A stretch of DNA of 64,000 bases from Acidobacteria bacterium Ga0077551 (GTDB lineage: Bacteria > Pseudomonadota > Alphaproteobacteria > Caulobacterales > Hyphomonadaceae). Both the position numbers and the translations under genes were made by a program. This document shows, piece by piece, positions 8,579 through 16,924 of the stretch. Under the pieces are notes generated by a model. That model ran no database searches, was not told where the DNA came from, and worked only from the letters and a program-made list of their open reading frames with translations. The DNA lies in assembly GCA_001464545.1 (NCBI GenBank), contig LNFC01000017.1, positions 62,001-126,000 of the forward strand, written 5' to 3'. Numbering within the stretch: position 1 is the stretch's first letter; the number at the start of each line of letters is the position of its first letter.

Positions 8579-9370
8579 TCAAGCCGCAAATTCGAACGCA
8601 TCCATCCTCAGCACACTGAAAGTCAGGGACTGGTGCAGCGACGTGGCCGCTGTCCCGCCGGCGCCCAGCGCAACGAACAGCGGCAGGAAATGCTCCTCCG
8701 TCGGATGGTTGCGCGCGGCGTGCGGCGCGAGGCGGCGGTAGTTCAGGAGGTCTTCTATCCGGCCTTCCGCCAGCGCGGCGTTCACCCAGTCCGCAAAGTC
8801 TGTCACCCAGCCGGGCGCCACATTGTTCCCGCGCCAGTCGACGCTGCGAAGGTCATGCGTGAAGCTTCCGCTGCCGAGGATCAGCACACCTTCTTCTGCC
8901 AGCGCACGCAGCGCCAGGCCGAGCCTGTAATGGTGCGCGGCGCCCAGATCGGTTTGGACCGACAGTTGCAGCACTGGAATGTCGTTTGCGGGATACATCA
9001 GCTTCAGCGGCACCCAGGCGCCATGGTCGAGCCCGCGTGCGGTGTCGATGCCCACCGGCAGGCCAACGGCCTGGATCAGCCCGGCGACCCGCTGCGCCAG
9101 CGCCGCATCGCCCGGTGCCGGATAGCGCTGGTCAAACAGGATCTGCGGGAAGCCGCCAAAGTCGTGGATCGTCTCGTTGACAGCCACGGCGTTCACCGCA
9201 GGGTTGTTCGTCTCCCAATGCGCCGAGACGACGAGGATGGCTTTGGGCCGGGGCAGGGATTGGCCGAGCGCCACGAGAAAGTCCCGCGCGGGCACATCGT
9301 CAAAGATCAGCGTCGGCGAACCATGCGAAACAAAGATCGGCGCAATCAAAGGGCAATCCTCCGGCAACAT
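8579..9370 (-). CDS. class III extradiol ring-cleavage dioxygenase, 4,5-DOPA dioxygenase (YgiD) type
   Basis: 263 residues from the ATG at 9370. Metal-site segments of the LigB/DODA family are visible: F-V-S-H-G-S-P-T near residue 16, V-S-A-H-W-E-T near 51, D-H-G-A-W-V-P-L near 115, and G-S-G-S-F-T-H-D-L in the C-terminal half. The family cleaves catechol-type rings next to the hydroxyls using Fe(II) or Zn; YgiD acts on L-DOPA in vitro. The biological substrate here is unknown. An upstream extension of the frame (to 9493) has no similarity and was not used. The gene stands alone between convergent and divergent neighbours. Confidence 0.88.
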   Translation of the reverse strand: MLPEDCPLIAPIFVSHGSPTLIFDDVPARDFLVALGQSLPRPKAILVVSAHWETNNPAVNAVAVNETIHDFGGFPQILFDQRYPAPGDAALAQRVAGLIQAVGLPVGIDTARGLDHGAWVPLKLMYPANDIPVLQLSVQTDLGAAHHYRLGLALRALAEEGVLILGSGSFTHDLRSVDWRGNNVAPGWVTDFADWVNAALAEGRIEDLLNYRRLAPHAARNHPTEEHFLPLFVALGAGGTAATSLHQSLTFSVLRMDAFEFAA

Positions 9371-9522
9371 CGGCAGCCTTCCATCTAGGGAAGGCGCGCC
9401 CGGAATGTCAGCCCGCACCGGCGGCCTAACACCTATGCCGCAACGGTATGGCCGCGCCGGGAGTTGCGCGAAGGCCTGCCCCCGGCCTATCAACGCCCCA
9501 GCAAAAACTCCGGGAGAAAGCC

Positions 9523-10734
9523 ATGCGCGATGTCGTGATCTGTGAACCTGTCCGCACGGCGGTCGGCGGCTTTGGCGGCTCGTTCAAGGATGTCCACGCA
9601 CATGTGCTCGGCGCCACGGTCGTCGAAGGCCTGATGGCGCGCACCGGCCTGCCGAAGGACAAGGTAGACGATGTCATCTTCGCGCAGTGTTATCCCTCGA
9701 TGGATGCCCCCGCGCTTGGCCGCGTGGTCGCGCTGGATGCCGGCCTGCCCATCGAAGTCAGCGGTATGCAGATCGACCGGCGCTGCGGCTCCGGCCTGCA
9801 GGCGATCATCAACGCGACGATGCAGATCGCCACCGGCGCGATGGACTGCGTGATCGCGGGCGGCGCCGAGTCGATGAGCAATGCGCCGTTCTATTCGACC
9901 AACTGGCGCTGGGGCCTCGGCCAGGGCAACATGACGGTGAACGACGGCCTGATCACCGGCCGCCTCACGGCGGGCGGCAAGAATTTCCCGGTGCCTGGCG
10001 GCATGCTGGAAACCGCCGAAAACCTTCGCCGCGAATACCAGATCACGCGCGCCGCGCAGGACGAGTTCGCCGCCGCCTCGCATGCGAAAGCCGTCGCTGC
10101 CCAGAAAAGCGGTGTGTTCGATGAAGAGATCATCCCGGTCACCGTGAAAGGCAAGAAGGCCGACACTGTGGTTACCCGCGACGAACATCCGCGTGCGGAT
10201 TCGACCGCCGAAGTGCTGAGCAAGCTCAAAGCCATCCGCCTGAAGCAGGACTCCGAGGCCACGGTGACGGCCGGCAATGCCAGCGGCCAGAATGACGGCG
10301 CCTCGGCCTGCCTCGTGATGACGCGCGAGTTGGCGGACCAGTACGGCCTGAAGCCGCTCGCCCGGCTGGTCTCCTGGGCCGTCGCAGGCGTCGGCCCGGC
10401 GGTCATGGGCATCGGCCCCGTTCCGTCCACGGAGAAAGCGCTGAAGCGTGCTGGCCTGACGCTGAAGGATCTTGACTTGATCGAGCTCAACGAAGCCTTC
10501 GCCGCGCAGGTGCTCGCCTGCACCAAGGCGATGGGCTTCTCCGCTGATGACTATACGCGCCTCAATGTGCACGGCTCCGGTATCTCGCTGGGCCACCCGG
10601 TCGGCGCGACTGGCGGGCGAATCCTTGCCACTCTGCTGCGCGAGATGGACCGGCGCGAAGCACGCTATGGCCTTGAAACCATGTGCATCGGCGGCGGGCA
10701 GGGGCTGGCAGCGATTTTCGAGCGCGTTAACTGA
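9523..10734 (+). CDS. acetyl-CoA acyltransferase (thiolase)
   Basis: 403 residues of a two-domain thiolase. The nucleophile Cys lies in D-R-R-C-G-S-G-L-Q-A, the His in G-H-P-V-G-A-T-G-G-R and the second acid/base Cys in C-I-G-G-G-Q-G-L-A. N-E-A-F-A occurs before the His motif, as usual. It would perform the thiolytic step of beta-oxidation or the reverse condensation. The AGAAAG/GGGAG stretch ahead of ATG 9523 decides the start. Together with the enoyl-CoA hydratase it suggests acyl-CoA metabolism here, though the two are separated by the opposing dioxygenase and are not one operon. Confidence 0.93.
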   Translation: MRDVVICEPVRTAVGGFGGSFKDVHAHVLGATVVEGLMARTGLPKDKVDDVIFAQCYPSMDAPALGRVVALDAGLPIEVSGMQIDRRCGSGLQAIINATMQIATGAMDCVIAGGAESMSNAPFYSTNWRWGLGQGNMTVNDGLITGRLTAGGKNFPVPGGMLETAENLRREYQITRAAQDEFAAASHAKAVAAQKSGVFDEEIIPVTVKGKKADTVVTRDEHPRADSTAEVLSKLKAIRLKQDSEATVTAGNASGQNDGASACLVMTRELADQYGLKPLARLVSWAVAGVGPAVMGIGPVPSTEKALKRAGLTLKDLDLIELNEAFAAQVLACTKAMGFSADDYTRLNVHGSGISLGHPVGATGGRILATLLREMDRREARYGLETMCIGGGQGLAAIFERVN

Positions 10735-10744
10735 GAATTCTCAG
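10731..10744. repeat. perfect 14-bp palindrome over the thiolase stop codon
   Basis: CTGAGAATTCTCAG is self-complementary and includes the TGA stop of the thiolase gene (10732-10734). It may act in termination or be a binding site; no T run follows. The 180 bp after it form the upstream region of the cold-shock gene and hold no coding frame I can support. Confidence 0.3.
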
Positions 10745-10941
10745 ACGGCGGATTACGCAGCGCCTAACGTAGAAATAACTTGCTATTGGCAGGTCAGGGG
10801 CGCATATGCCCGTTATCGACATTGGCCGGCCACTCAGGCGCAGCTCCCCTAACAAGGCGCAGTTTCAGACAACCCCTCCAAAATTCGATATGCAAGGGCT
10901 GACGCATTGTCAGTCCACAAACTTATATGAGACTTACTTCT

Positions 10942-11157
10942 ATGACTATGACGAACGGTACTGTGAAATTCTTCAACAGCCAAAAAGGCTTCGGCTTCAT
11001 TGCGCCTGCAAACGGCGGCAACGACGTTTTCGTGCACGTGACCGCGCTCGAGCGCTCGGGCATCGCACACCTGAACGAAGGCCAGAAAGTCAATTTTGAC
11101 ACGGCTAAAGATCAGCGCTCCGGCAAGGTCGCCGTGAGCACGATCGAACTGGCTTAA
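10942..11157 (+). CDS. cold-shock domain protein
   Basis: A single cold-shock domain of about 71 residues: N-G-T-V-K-F-F-N, RNP1 K-G-F-G-F-I and RNP2 D-V-F-V-H-V. Such proteins bind single-stranded RNA/DNA and melt mRNA structure in the cytosol. Start choices in frame are ATG at 10927, 10942 and 10948; 10942 or 10948 give the usual short N-terminus (M-T-N-G-T-V). The roughly 200 bp upstream without a gene would allow the long structured leader common in cold-shock genes. Two hairpins follow the stop, the second a clear terminator. Confidence 0.92.
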   Translation: MTMTNGTVKFFNSQKGFGFIAPANGGNDVFVHVTALERSGIAHLNEGQKVNFDTAKDQRSGKVAVSTIELA

Positions 11158-11160
11158 GCC

Positions 11161-11197
11161 AGGCAGCTGCTGGCGCTGCGCTTCGGCGTAGCTGCCT
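11161..11197 (+). repeat. 8-bp inverted repeat after the cold-shock gene
   Basis: AGGCAGCT (11161-11168) and AGCTGCCT (11190-11197) are perfect inverted arms with a GC-rich loop. It directly follows the stop codon and precedes a terminator, so in the mRNA it would form a 3' stabilising stem. Confidence 0.45.
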
Positions 11198-11213
11198 CAG
11201 CGGCAAACTGAAG

Positions 11214-11246
11214 AAGCGCGCTCCGGCAACGGGGCGCGCTTTTTTC
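11214..11246 (+). terminator. intrinsic terminator of the cold-shock gene
   Basis: AAGCGCGC (11214-11221) pairs perfectly with GCGCGCTT (11234-11241), followed by a T-rich tail. It lies about 55 bases after the cold-shock stop codon. Confidence 0.85.
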
Positions 11247-11352
11247 TTGAAGCTGCGGGCGAATGCACGGGAACCCGTTTCTTGTCGGAACCGCCAAGAC
11301 AAAAAGAAATCCGGATCAGCTCGCGGAGCGGAGCGGTCGACCGTAGATCCGA

Positions 11353-12018
11353 TCAGAACTCTTTCGAGATGCCGAGCGAAATATTGTGTTCGGTCGTATC
11401 TTCAGCGCCGTTCACGCCGTTCCGATACCGGTTGAGGTAGCCCGCTTCCCAGCCGATCCCGGCAGCTTCCCATTCGATCTCCACCCGCGCCCGGTTTTCC
11501 TGCAGGCCGTCGGCATTGCCCCAAGGCGTTTCCGCGAATCCGATAAACGCTTCGTCGCTGACTACGAGCGTCAAACTTGTGTCTTCCAGCGGGCGTTCAA
11601 GCGAGATCCGCTGGCGAACCCGCCAGCCAGTGCCATCGGCACCTTCGCGCTGTCGCTGCTCCAGGCGCGTACGCCCCTCGATTTCCACTTTGCCAACCTT
11701 GAAGAGATCATATTCCGCTTGCTGCCACAGACGATGCTCGATCTGGTCGTCGCCGTCGCGCACCGTCTGGCCGTAGCGGTAGCCGGCGCTGATCTCCAGC
11801 CGGTCGTTCACCTGGAAGCCGATCCCGGGGCGCAGCACGAACTGACTCGCCACCGCGTCCGGCTCGAAGCGCACTTCAGCGTTCAGGGACAGTATCAAGG
11901 GCAATCGCTCGGTGGCTGATTTTTCGATCTCATAGGTCGTCCAGATCTCGTTTTCGGCAAAGGCGCCGGGTGCGGCGCAGGCTGCCGCAACGGCAAAGGC
12001 AAGCAAAGTGCGTTTCAT
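11353..12018 (-). CDS. DUF2490-type exported protein
   Basis: 221 residues from ATG 12018 with a clean signal peptide (cut likely after A-F-A, about residue 22). The mature part alternates polar and hydrophobic residues in beta-strand pattern with many charged turns and ends in K-E-F, consistent with an outer-membrane beta-barrel. The pattern E-x-x-W-T-T-Y-E-I near the mature start and R-x-R-x-E-Q-R are typical of DUF2490 proteins. The function of that family is unknown. It is transcribed alone, convergent with the cold-shock gene, and its start lies about 115 bp from the stop of the DASS transporter. Confidence 0.75.
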   Translation of the reverse strand: MKRTLLAFAVAAACAAPGAFAENEIWTTYEIEKSATERLPLILSLNAEVRFEPDAVASQFVLRPGIGFQVNDRLEISAGYRYGQTVRDGDDQIEHRLWQQAEYDLFKVGKVEIEGRTRLEQRQREGADGTGWRVRQRISLERPLEDTSLTLVVSDEAFIGFAETPWGNADGLQENRARVEIEWEAAGIGWEAGYLNRYRNGVNGAEDTTEHNISLGISKEF

Positions 12019-12133
12019 GAGGGCGCCATAGAGCAGGGAAGCTGACACAAATCTGACAACAAACTTCAGCCCGCTAAGGAGCAAGGCCCTGAACGTCAAC
12101 ACCAAACATACATTTAAATGTACCTTCGCGCGC

Positions 12134-13597
12134 TCACAGGCCGAAGTAGAGCGCGATGATCCCTATGCACGTAAGGTTCAGCGCCAATCCCGCCCGGGCC
12201 ATGTCCCGCACCGTCAGTTTCCGCGTCGCGAACACGACGGCATTCGGGCCAGTCGCAATGGGCAGCATGAAGCCGCACGAGGCCGCCACGCAGCAGGGGA
12301 TCACCAGGCTGCGGATATCCAGCCCCGTCGCCTCTGCCAGCGCGCCGAGCACGGGCAGGAAGGTCGTCATCGCCGCCACGTTCGACATGATCTCCGACAG
12401 GAACACCACGATTGTCACGATAATCAGGATCAGCAGCACCGGCGGAAGGGTCGCAAACCCTGCCAGGCTGGTGCCGAGCCATCCGGCCAGCCCCGAGGCC
12501 TGGATCGCCGCCGCCATCGACAGGCCGCCTCCGAACAGCAGAACCACATCCCAGGGAATGTTCTTGCCGTCTTCCCAGTCCAGCAAGGCGCGGCCGCGCC
12601 CGGCGGATTTCGGACTGGTATCGCCGTGCGGCACGAGGAACATCACCACGGCGCCGAGCATGGCAATGCCCATGTCGCTGAGGCCGGCCAGTGCAGGCAC
12701 CTTGATCAGCTGCTCGCGCAGGATCCACGCGCCGGCAATCAGGCCGAACACGATGGCCACCCGCGCTTCCGCCCGCGTGATGCGGCCGAGCGCGCCATGC
12801 TGTACACGGATGGACTCGCTCGCGGCTTTCGCCTGTTCGGGCGAAGATTTGAGCCCCCAGGTCAGAATCAGCCAGGCTGCCGGCAGCATCAGCGCGATCA
12901 TCGGCAAGCCAATGCCCATCCATTCGCTGAAGCCAATCTCGATGCCGGCATTCTCGCTCAGCCAGCCCATGGCGATCAGGTTGGTCGGCGTGCCGACCGG
13001 CGTGCCGAGGCCTCCGATCGAGGCCGCGTAGCAGACCCCCAGCAAGAGCGCGACCGCGAGCCGCGGCCCGCCGCCGGCCGCCAGCGCGACCGACAGCACG
13101 ATGGGCGCCATCATCAGGCTGGTTGCGGTATTGGAAATCCACATCGACAGCAGCGCCGTCGTAAGCATCACGCCGGCCACCAGCAGCTTCAGCCGCGCGC
13201 CGGACACGCGCAGGACATTCAGCGCAATGCGCCGGTGCAGGTTCCACTTCTCGATGGCCAGTGCCACGATGAACCCGCCGAGTAGCAGCATCACCACCGG
13301 GTCCGCATACGGTGCCGCGATGTCCTTCAGCGGCATCAGTCCGATCAGCGGCAGCAACGCCAGCGGCAGCAGCGATGTCACTGCCATCGGCACCGCTTCG
13401 GTCGCCCACCACACGGCCATCAGCGCGAACAGGCCTGCCACCAGCATGGCGCTCTGCTCAAGGCCGCCGGGCGCCGGAATCAGGGCGATCATCAGGCCCA
13501 GCGCGGGGCCGAGCGAGAGGCCGAGCTTCTGCGCAAACCCGATGCTTGCAGCCGGCATGCCTTCGCGCGGCGGGGATGTCTCACCCGTCTCGGTCAT
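12134..13597 (-). CDS. DASS/SLC13 family anion:sodium symporter
   Basis: 487 residues, strongly hydrophobic, about 11-12 helices. Both SNT signatures of the divalent anion:Na+ symporter family are visible: S-N-T-A-T-S-L-M-M in the N-terminal half and S-E-I-M-S-N-V-A-A-M-T in the C-terminal half; the second has V-A-A in place of the usual T-A. It should take up dicarboxylates (succinate, malate, fumarate), sulfate or a related anion across the inner membrane with sodium. Substrate cannot be set from sequence. It is a single gene divergent from tRNA-Leu(UAA). Confidence 0.88.
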   Translation of the reverse strand: MTETGETSPPREGMPAASIGFAQKLGLSLGPALGLMIALIPAPGGLEQSAMLVAGLFALMAVWWATEAVPMAVTSLLPLALLPLIGLMPLKDIAAPYADPVVMLLLGGFIVALAIEKWNLHRRIALNVLRVSGARLKLLVAGVMLTTALLSMWISNTATSLMMAPIVLSVALAAGGGPRLAVALLLGVCYAASIGGLGTPVGTPTNLIAMGWLSENAGIEIGFSEWMGIGLPMIALMLPAAWLILTWGLKSSPEQAKAASESIRVQHGALGRITRAEARVAIVFGLIAGAWILREQLIKVPALAGLSDMGIAMLGAVVMFLVPHGDTSPKSAGRGRALLDWEDGKNIPWDVVLLFGGGLSMAAAIQASGLAGWLGTSLAGFATLPPVLLILIIVTIVVFLSEIMSNVAAMTTFLPVLGALAEATGLDIRSLVIPCCVAASCGFMLPIATGPNAVVFATRKLTVRDMARAGLALNLTCIGIIALYFGL

Positions 13598-13773
13598 CTA
13601 GTGTTCCTCAAACCCCAAGGTCTTTGGACCGAGGCTTAGCGCGCTTTGCCGGGAGGGGGAACCGGGCCTCCGGCTTGCCATTGGTACACGGGCGTCTTAA
13701 CCCTCGGCAAACTTTAGAATGCGCGGCGTTTCCCCGAAAACCGGTTCCCATTTTTCGGAACGCCGCTCGATGT

Positions 13774-13860
13774 GCGGGCGTGGCGAAATTGGTATACGCA
13801 AGGGACTTAAAATCCCTCGGCCGCAAGGCCTTGCCGGTTCAAGCCCGGCCGCCCGCACCA
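13774..13860 (+). tRNA. tRNA-Leu (anticodon UAA)
   Basis: An 87-base class II tRNA. The acceptor stem GCGGGCG pairs with CGCCCGC, and CCA is encoded (13858-13860). The anticodon stem AGGGA/TCCCT (from 13801) holds the loop CTTAAAA with anticodon TAA at 13808-13810. A long variable arm follows and the T arm contains GGTTCAAGCC. Confidence 0.97.
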
Positions 13861-13865
13861 TCCTT

Positions 13866-14732
13866 TCACCCCTCCGGCGGCGGCGTGAACTCCTGATCGT
13901 CTCCGTCCGGCAGTTTCATCCGGCCCTGTTTCCAGTCATCCTTTGCTGCCTCCAGCCGCGCCCTGGACGACGATACGAAGTTCCAGAAGATGAAGCGTTC
14001 GCCGATCGGCTCGCCGCCAAGCACCATCACGGTAGAAGGCGCCTGCGCCGTTACACGCACGTCTACCTTGCCGAGCACGGCCATCTGTCCGGGCTTCAGC
14101 GCCTGTCCCGCCACTTCGATGGCGCCCTCGGTGAGATACACCGCGCGCTCCGCATGCTCTCCTGGCACGCCGCGGCTGGCGCCGGCGTCCATGTCCCAGT
14201 GCATATAGAGCAGCGGCGAGTTCACCTTCACGCCGGCGTCCATGCCCTCGGCAGCGCCGGCAATCATCCGTCCACGGAGGCCGCTTTCCGTCCAGGTCGG
14301 CAGGCTGTCGGCCGGATGGTGCCAAAATCCGGGGTCAATTTCCTCGGCCTCATTCGGCAGCGCGACCCAGGCCTGGATGCCGTGCATGTGCGCGCCGTGC
14401 ATCCGGGCATGCTCCAGCCGCTCCGAATGGGTGATACCCTTGCCTGCGGTCATCCAGTTCACCGCGCCGGGCTTGATCTCCTGCTGGAAGCCGAGGCTGT
14501 CCCGGTGTGTCATCGCGCCGGAGTAGAGATATGTGACGGTCGACAGGCCGATGTGCGGATGCGGTCGCACGTCGAGTTCGCGCGGAATGCCGGGCGCAAA
14601 ATCGACCGGCCCCATCTGGTCGAAGAAAATGAACGGCCCCACCATCCGCCGCTTCGCAAAGGGCAGCACCCGGCCCACTTCAAAGCCGCCGCCGAGGTCG
14701 CGCGTGCGCTTGTCGATGATGAGGTCGATCAT
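13866..14732 (-). CDS. pirin family protein (bicupin)
   Basis: 288 residues from ATG 14732. The N-terminal cupin has the pirin metal motif P-H-P-H-I-G-L-S-T-V with the third His in G-K-G-I-T-H-S-E and the Glu soon after, so the Fe site looks complete. The C-terminal cupin (A-E-R-A-V-Y-L-T-E-G) is the usual degenerate half. Pirins act as redox-sensitive regulators or quercetinases; the role here is not defined. The same frame continues far upstream without a stop, but that part is antisense to the amidohydrolase gene and has no pirin features, so the start is set by family length. Confidence 0.9.
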   Translation of the reverse strand: MIDLIIDKRTRDLGGGFEVGRVLPFAKRRMVGPFIFFDQMGPVDFAPGIPRELDVRPHPHIGLSTVTYLYSGAMTHRDSLGFQQEIKPGAVNWMTAGKGITHSERLEHARMHGAHMHGIQAWVALPNEAEEIDPGFWHHPADSLPTWTESGLRGRMIAGAAEGMDAGVKVNSPLLYMHWDMDAGASRGVPGEHAERAVYLTEGAIEVAGQALKPGQMAVLGKVDVRVTAQAPSTVMVLGGEPIGERFIFWNFVSSSRARLEAAKDDWKQGRMKLPDGDDQEFTPPPEG

Positions 14733-14864
14733 GGGAAGCTCCTTCCGGTCGGTCTCTCGCGCCCACCTTAATGGCAACCTTCCCTTCAGCGAGGCTTTTT
14801 CTCTGCGCGCGCGCCTGATAACACCTATGCAGAGCTTGCTTTCATACGATCCCGGAGTGTCCCC

Positions 14865-16178
14865 ATGCCGTTGATTTCCGCCCGCCTCCGCTGCGCTGCT
14901 GCCAGCGCGGTCATCGCCTTCGCGGCCGCAATGCCCTCGCTCGCCGAAACCGTTTACGTGCAGGCCGGCAAGGTGCTTGCCGTTCCGGGCGAGGCGCCGC
15001 TTGGCCAGACGACGATTGTCATCACCGACGGCAAGATTGTCTCCCTCGCGTCCGGCTATCAGACGCCGAAAGACAAGTCGGTCCGCGTCATCGATCTGAA
15101 GGACAGCTATGTGCTGCCGGGCCTGATCGATTCCCACGTCCACCTGACCTCCGACACGGGCGGTATCGCGTCCCAGCTGGAAGACGTGACGCTCTCGCCG
15201 GCCGCGCAGGCTTTCAATGCCTGGGAAAACGGCATGAAGACGCTGAATGCCGGCTTCACCACGGTGCGAAATCTCGGCGACGGGGACGGCGCCGTGCTCG
15301 CGCTGCGCGATGCGATCAATGACGGCCAGGTGACTGGCCCGCGCATCATGGATGCCGGCAATTCCATCTCCGGCACCTCCGGTCACATGGACGGCTCGCT
15401 CGGCTACCGCGACGAGCTGAGGGAGTATTTCAACGCCGCCGGCAACACGTGCAACGGCGCCGAAGATTGCCGCCGCGCGGTCCGCCTGCAGGTCGCGCGC
15501 GGGGCGGATGTGATCAAGTTCGCCTCCACCGGCGGCGTCAACAGCCGCATTGGCGCCGGCCTCGGCGCGCAGATGTTTGCGGATGAAGCCCGCGCCATCG
15601 TCGAGACAGCGAAACTGTTCGGAAAGAAGGTGTCCGCGCATGCCCACGGCGCAGATGGCATCCGCCTGGCGCTTGAGGCTGGCGTCGACTCGATCGAACA
15701 CGGAACGATCCTTGATCCCGAGACCATCGATGCCTTCGTCGCGTCCGATGCCTACTACGTGCCGACCCTTTCGACCGTGAACGGATATATCGAACGGATT
15801 GAGGCAAATCCGGACGCGTATGAGCCGGATGTCCGCGCCAAGATCGAATGGCGCATCGGCATCACCGGCAAGAGCCTTGAGATTCTTTATGCCCAGGGCG
15901 TGAAGATCGCCTTCGGAACGGACGCGGGCGTCTCCAAGCATGGCCGCAATGCGGATGAGTTCGAGCTGATGGTGAAGTTCGGCATGCCGCCGGCCGAAGC
16001 CATCAAGGCGGCCACAATCAATGCCGCCGACCTTCTCGGTCTGTCTGCAGAAATCGGCACGCTGGAACCGGGAAAAAGTGCTGATCTCATCGCCGTGAAG
16101 GGCGATCCGCTGAAGGATGTGAAAGTCCTGAAATCTGTCGGTTTCGTTATGGTTCGCGGCGAAGTCGCCAAGGACTGA
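14865..16178 (+). CDS. exported metal-dependent amidohydrolase (imidazolonepropionase/prolidase-like)
   Basis: 437 residues. A signal peptide ends near S-L-A-E (27-28), so the enzyme is periplasmic or secreted. The amidohydrolase barrel is complete: first metal pair H91-x-H93 in D-S-H-V-H-L, later V-S-A-H-A-H-G and S-I-E-H-G, then the catalytic Asp in G-T-D-A-G-V. The C-terminal beta-sandwich closes with L-E-P-G-K-S-A-D-L-I-A. The closest type is the COG1228 group, which includes exported prolidases that cut Xaa-Pro or Xaa-Arg dipeptides. The substrate is not known. A stable hairpin follows the stop. Confidence 0.88.
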   Translation: MPLISARLRCAAASAVIAFAAAMPSLAETVYVQAGKVLAVPGEAPLGQTTIVITDGKIVSLASGYQTPKDKSVRVIDLKDSYVLPGLIDSHVHLTSDTGGIASQLEDVTLSPAAQAFNAWENGMKTLNAGFTTVRNLGDGDGAVLALRDAINDGQVTGPRIMDAGNSISGTSGHMDGSLGYRDELREYFNAAGNTCNGAEDCRRAVRLQVARGADVIKFASTGGVNSRIGAGLGAQMFADEARAIVETAKLFGKKVSAHAHGADGIRLALEAGVDSIEHGTILDPETIDAFVASDAYYVPTLSTVNGYIERIEANPDAYEPDVRAKIEWRIGITGKSLEILYAQGVKIAFGTDAGVSKHGRNADEFELMVKFGMPPAEAIKAATINAADLLGLSAEIGTLEPGKSADLIAVKGDPLKDVKVLKSVGFVMVRGEVAKD

Positions 16179-16193
16179 TCCGGCCGGGCACGG

Positions 16194-16217
16194 AGGTGTT
16201 GCCTCGGGGCAACACTT
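16194..16217 (+). terminator. hairpin after the amidohydrolase gene
   Basis: GTGTTGCC (16196-16203) and GGCAACAC (16208-16215) form a perfect 8-bp stem closed by a TCGG loop, 17 bases after the stop. Only a weak T tail follows, so it may terminate or only protect the 3' end. Confidence 0.5.
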
Positions 16218-16360
16218 CGTACACGTTAACCCTTTCCTGCTGGAATTTCATGCCGGCCGCGGCCTGTGCATGCGACACCACGTTTGTCTGGAGGCTGGGA
16301 ACAAACTGGTATTGAGCGCTTTGTATAGGCAACGTTCACGCACGCTTGAAGGACAGGCCC

Positions 16361-16900
16361 ATGATGATCCGCACACTGCTCGCCAGCGCCGCGCTTGCCA
16401 CATTGGCCATGCCGGCCTTTGCAGGCGCTGAGGCGGAAGCCCTGATTGCCTCAACCGCCACCCGGATTTCCGATCCGGCCAAAGGGCACCAGGCGTTTTC
16501 GCAGTCCATCGACGTGCCGACCGTCGCGCGGTTTACCCTCGGCAAGTATGCCAACCGCATCAGCGACGACGAGCGTCAGCGCTTCACGGCTGCGTTTGAC
16601 AACTTCCTCACCAGATCTTTCCGCAAACACAATGACGACTTCGCGAATTCCAAGGTCGAAGTCATCGGCTCTACAGATCGCAGCGCAACCGACTCCATCG
16701 TCGAGACCCGCGTGACACCGGCTGACGGCGACGAGAAGACAGTTCGCTGGCGCGTGGTCGAGCGCAGCGGCGAATGGAAAGTCGTCGACGTCGAAGTGCT
16801 TGGCCTCTGGTTGGCGATCGAACAGCGCGCCCAGATCGCGGCCATCATGGACAAGCCGCGCGCGACCATCGACGATGCGATTGATGCACTCAATTCCTGA
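16361..16900 (+). CDS. MlaC-like ABC transport auxiliary protein
   Basis: 179 residues from the ATG at 16361, after GAAGGA at 16348. A signal peptide (cut after A-F-A-G-A region) is followed by the MlaC/Ttg2D fold pattern: V-A-R-F-T-L-G-K-Y-A, F-x-x-x-F-x-x-F-L-T-R-S-F, and the terminal D-V-E-V-L-G-L-W-L-A-I-E-Q-R segment. MlaC shuttles phospholipid across the periplasm between the outer-membrane MlaA complex and the MlaFEDB importer. No mlaA, D, E or F gene is in this window, so partners must be elsewhere. It is convergent with alanine dehydrogenase. Confidence 0.85.
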   Translation: MMIRTLLASAALATLAMPAFAGAEAEALIASTATRISDPAKGHQAFSQSIDVPTVARFTLGKYANRISDDERQRFTAAFDNFLTRSFRKHNDDFANSKVEVIGSTDRSATDSIVETRVTPADGDEKTVRWRVVERSGEWKVVDVEVLGLWLAIEQRAQIAAIMDKPRATIDDAIDALNS

Positions 16901-16924
16901 TCGATCCGTAGCCGGATCAGCGCC

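Noticed and set aside
14733-15941. Upstream extension of the pirin frame
   Set aside because: It is antisense to the amidohydrolase gene and lacks similarity; pirin length and its N-terminus set the start at 14732.
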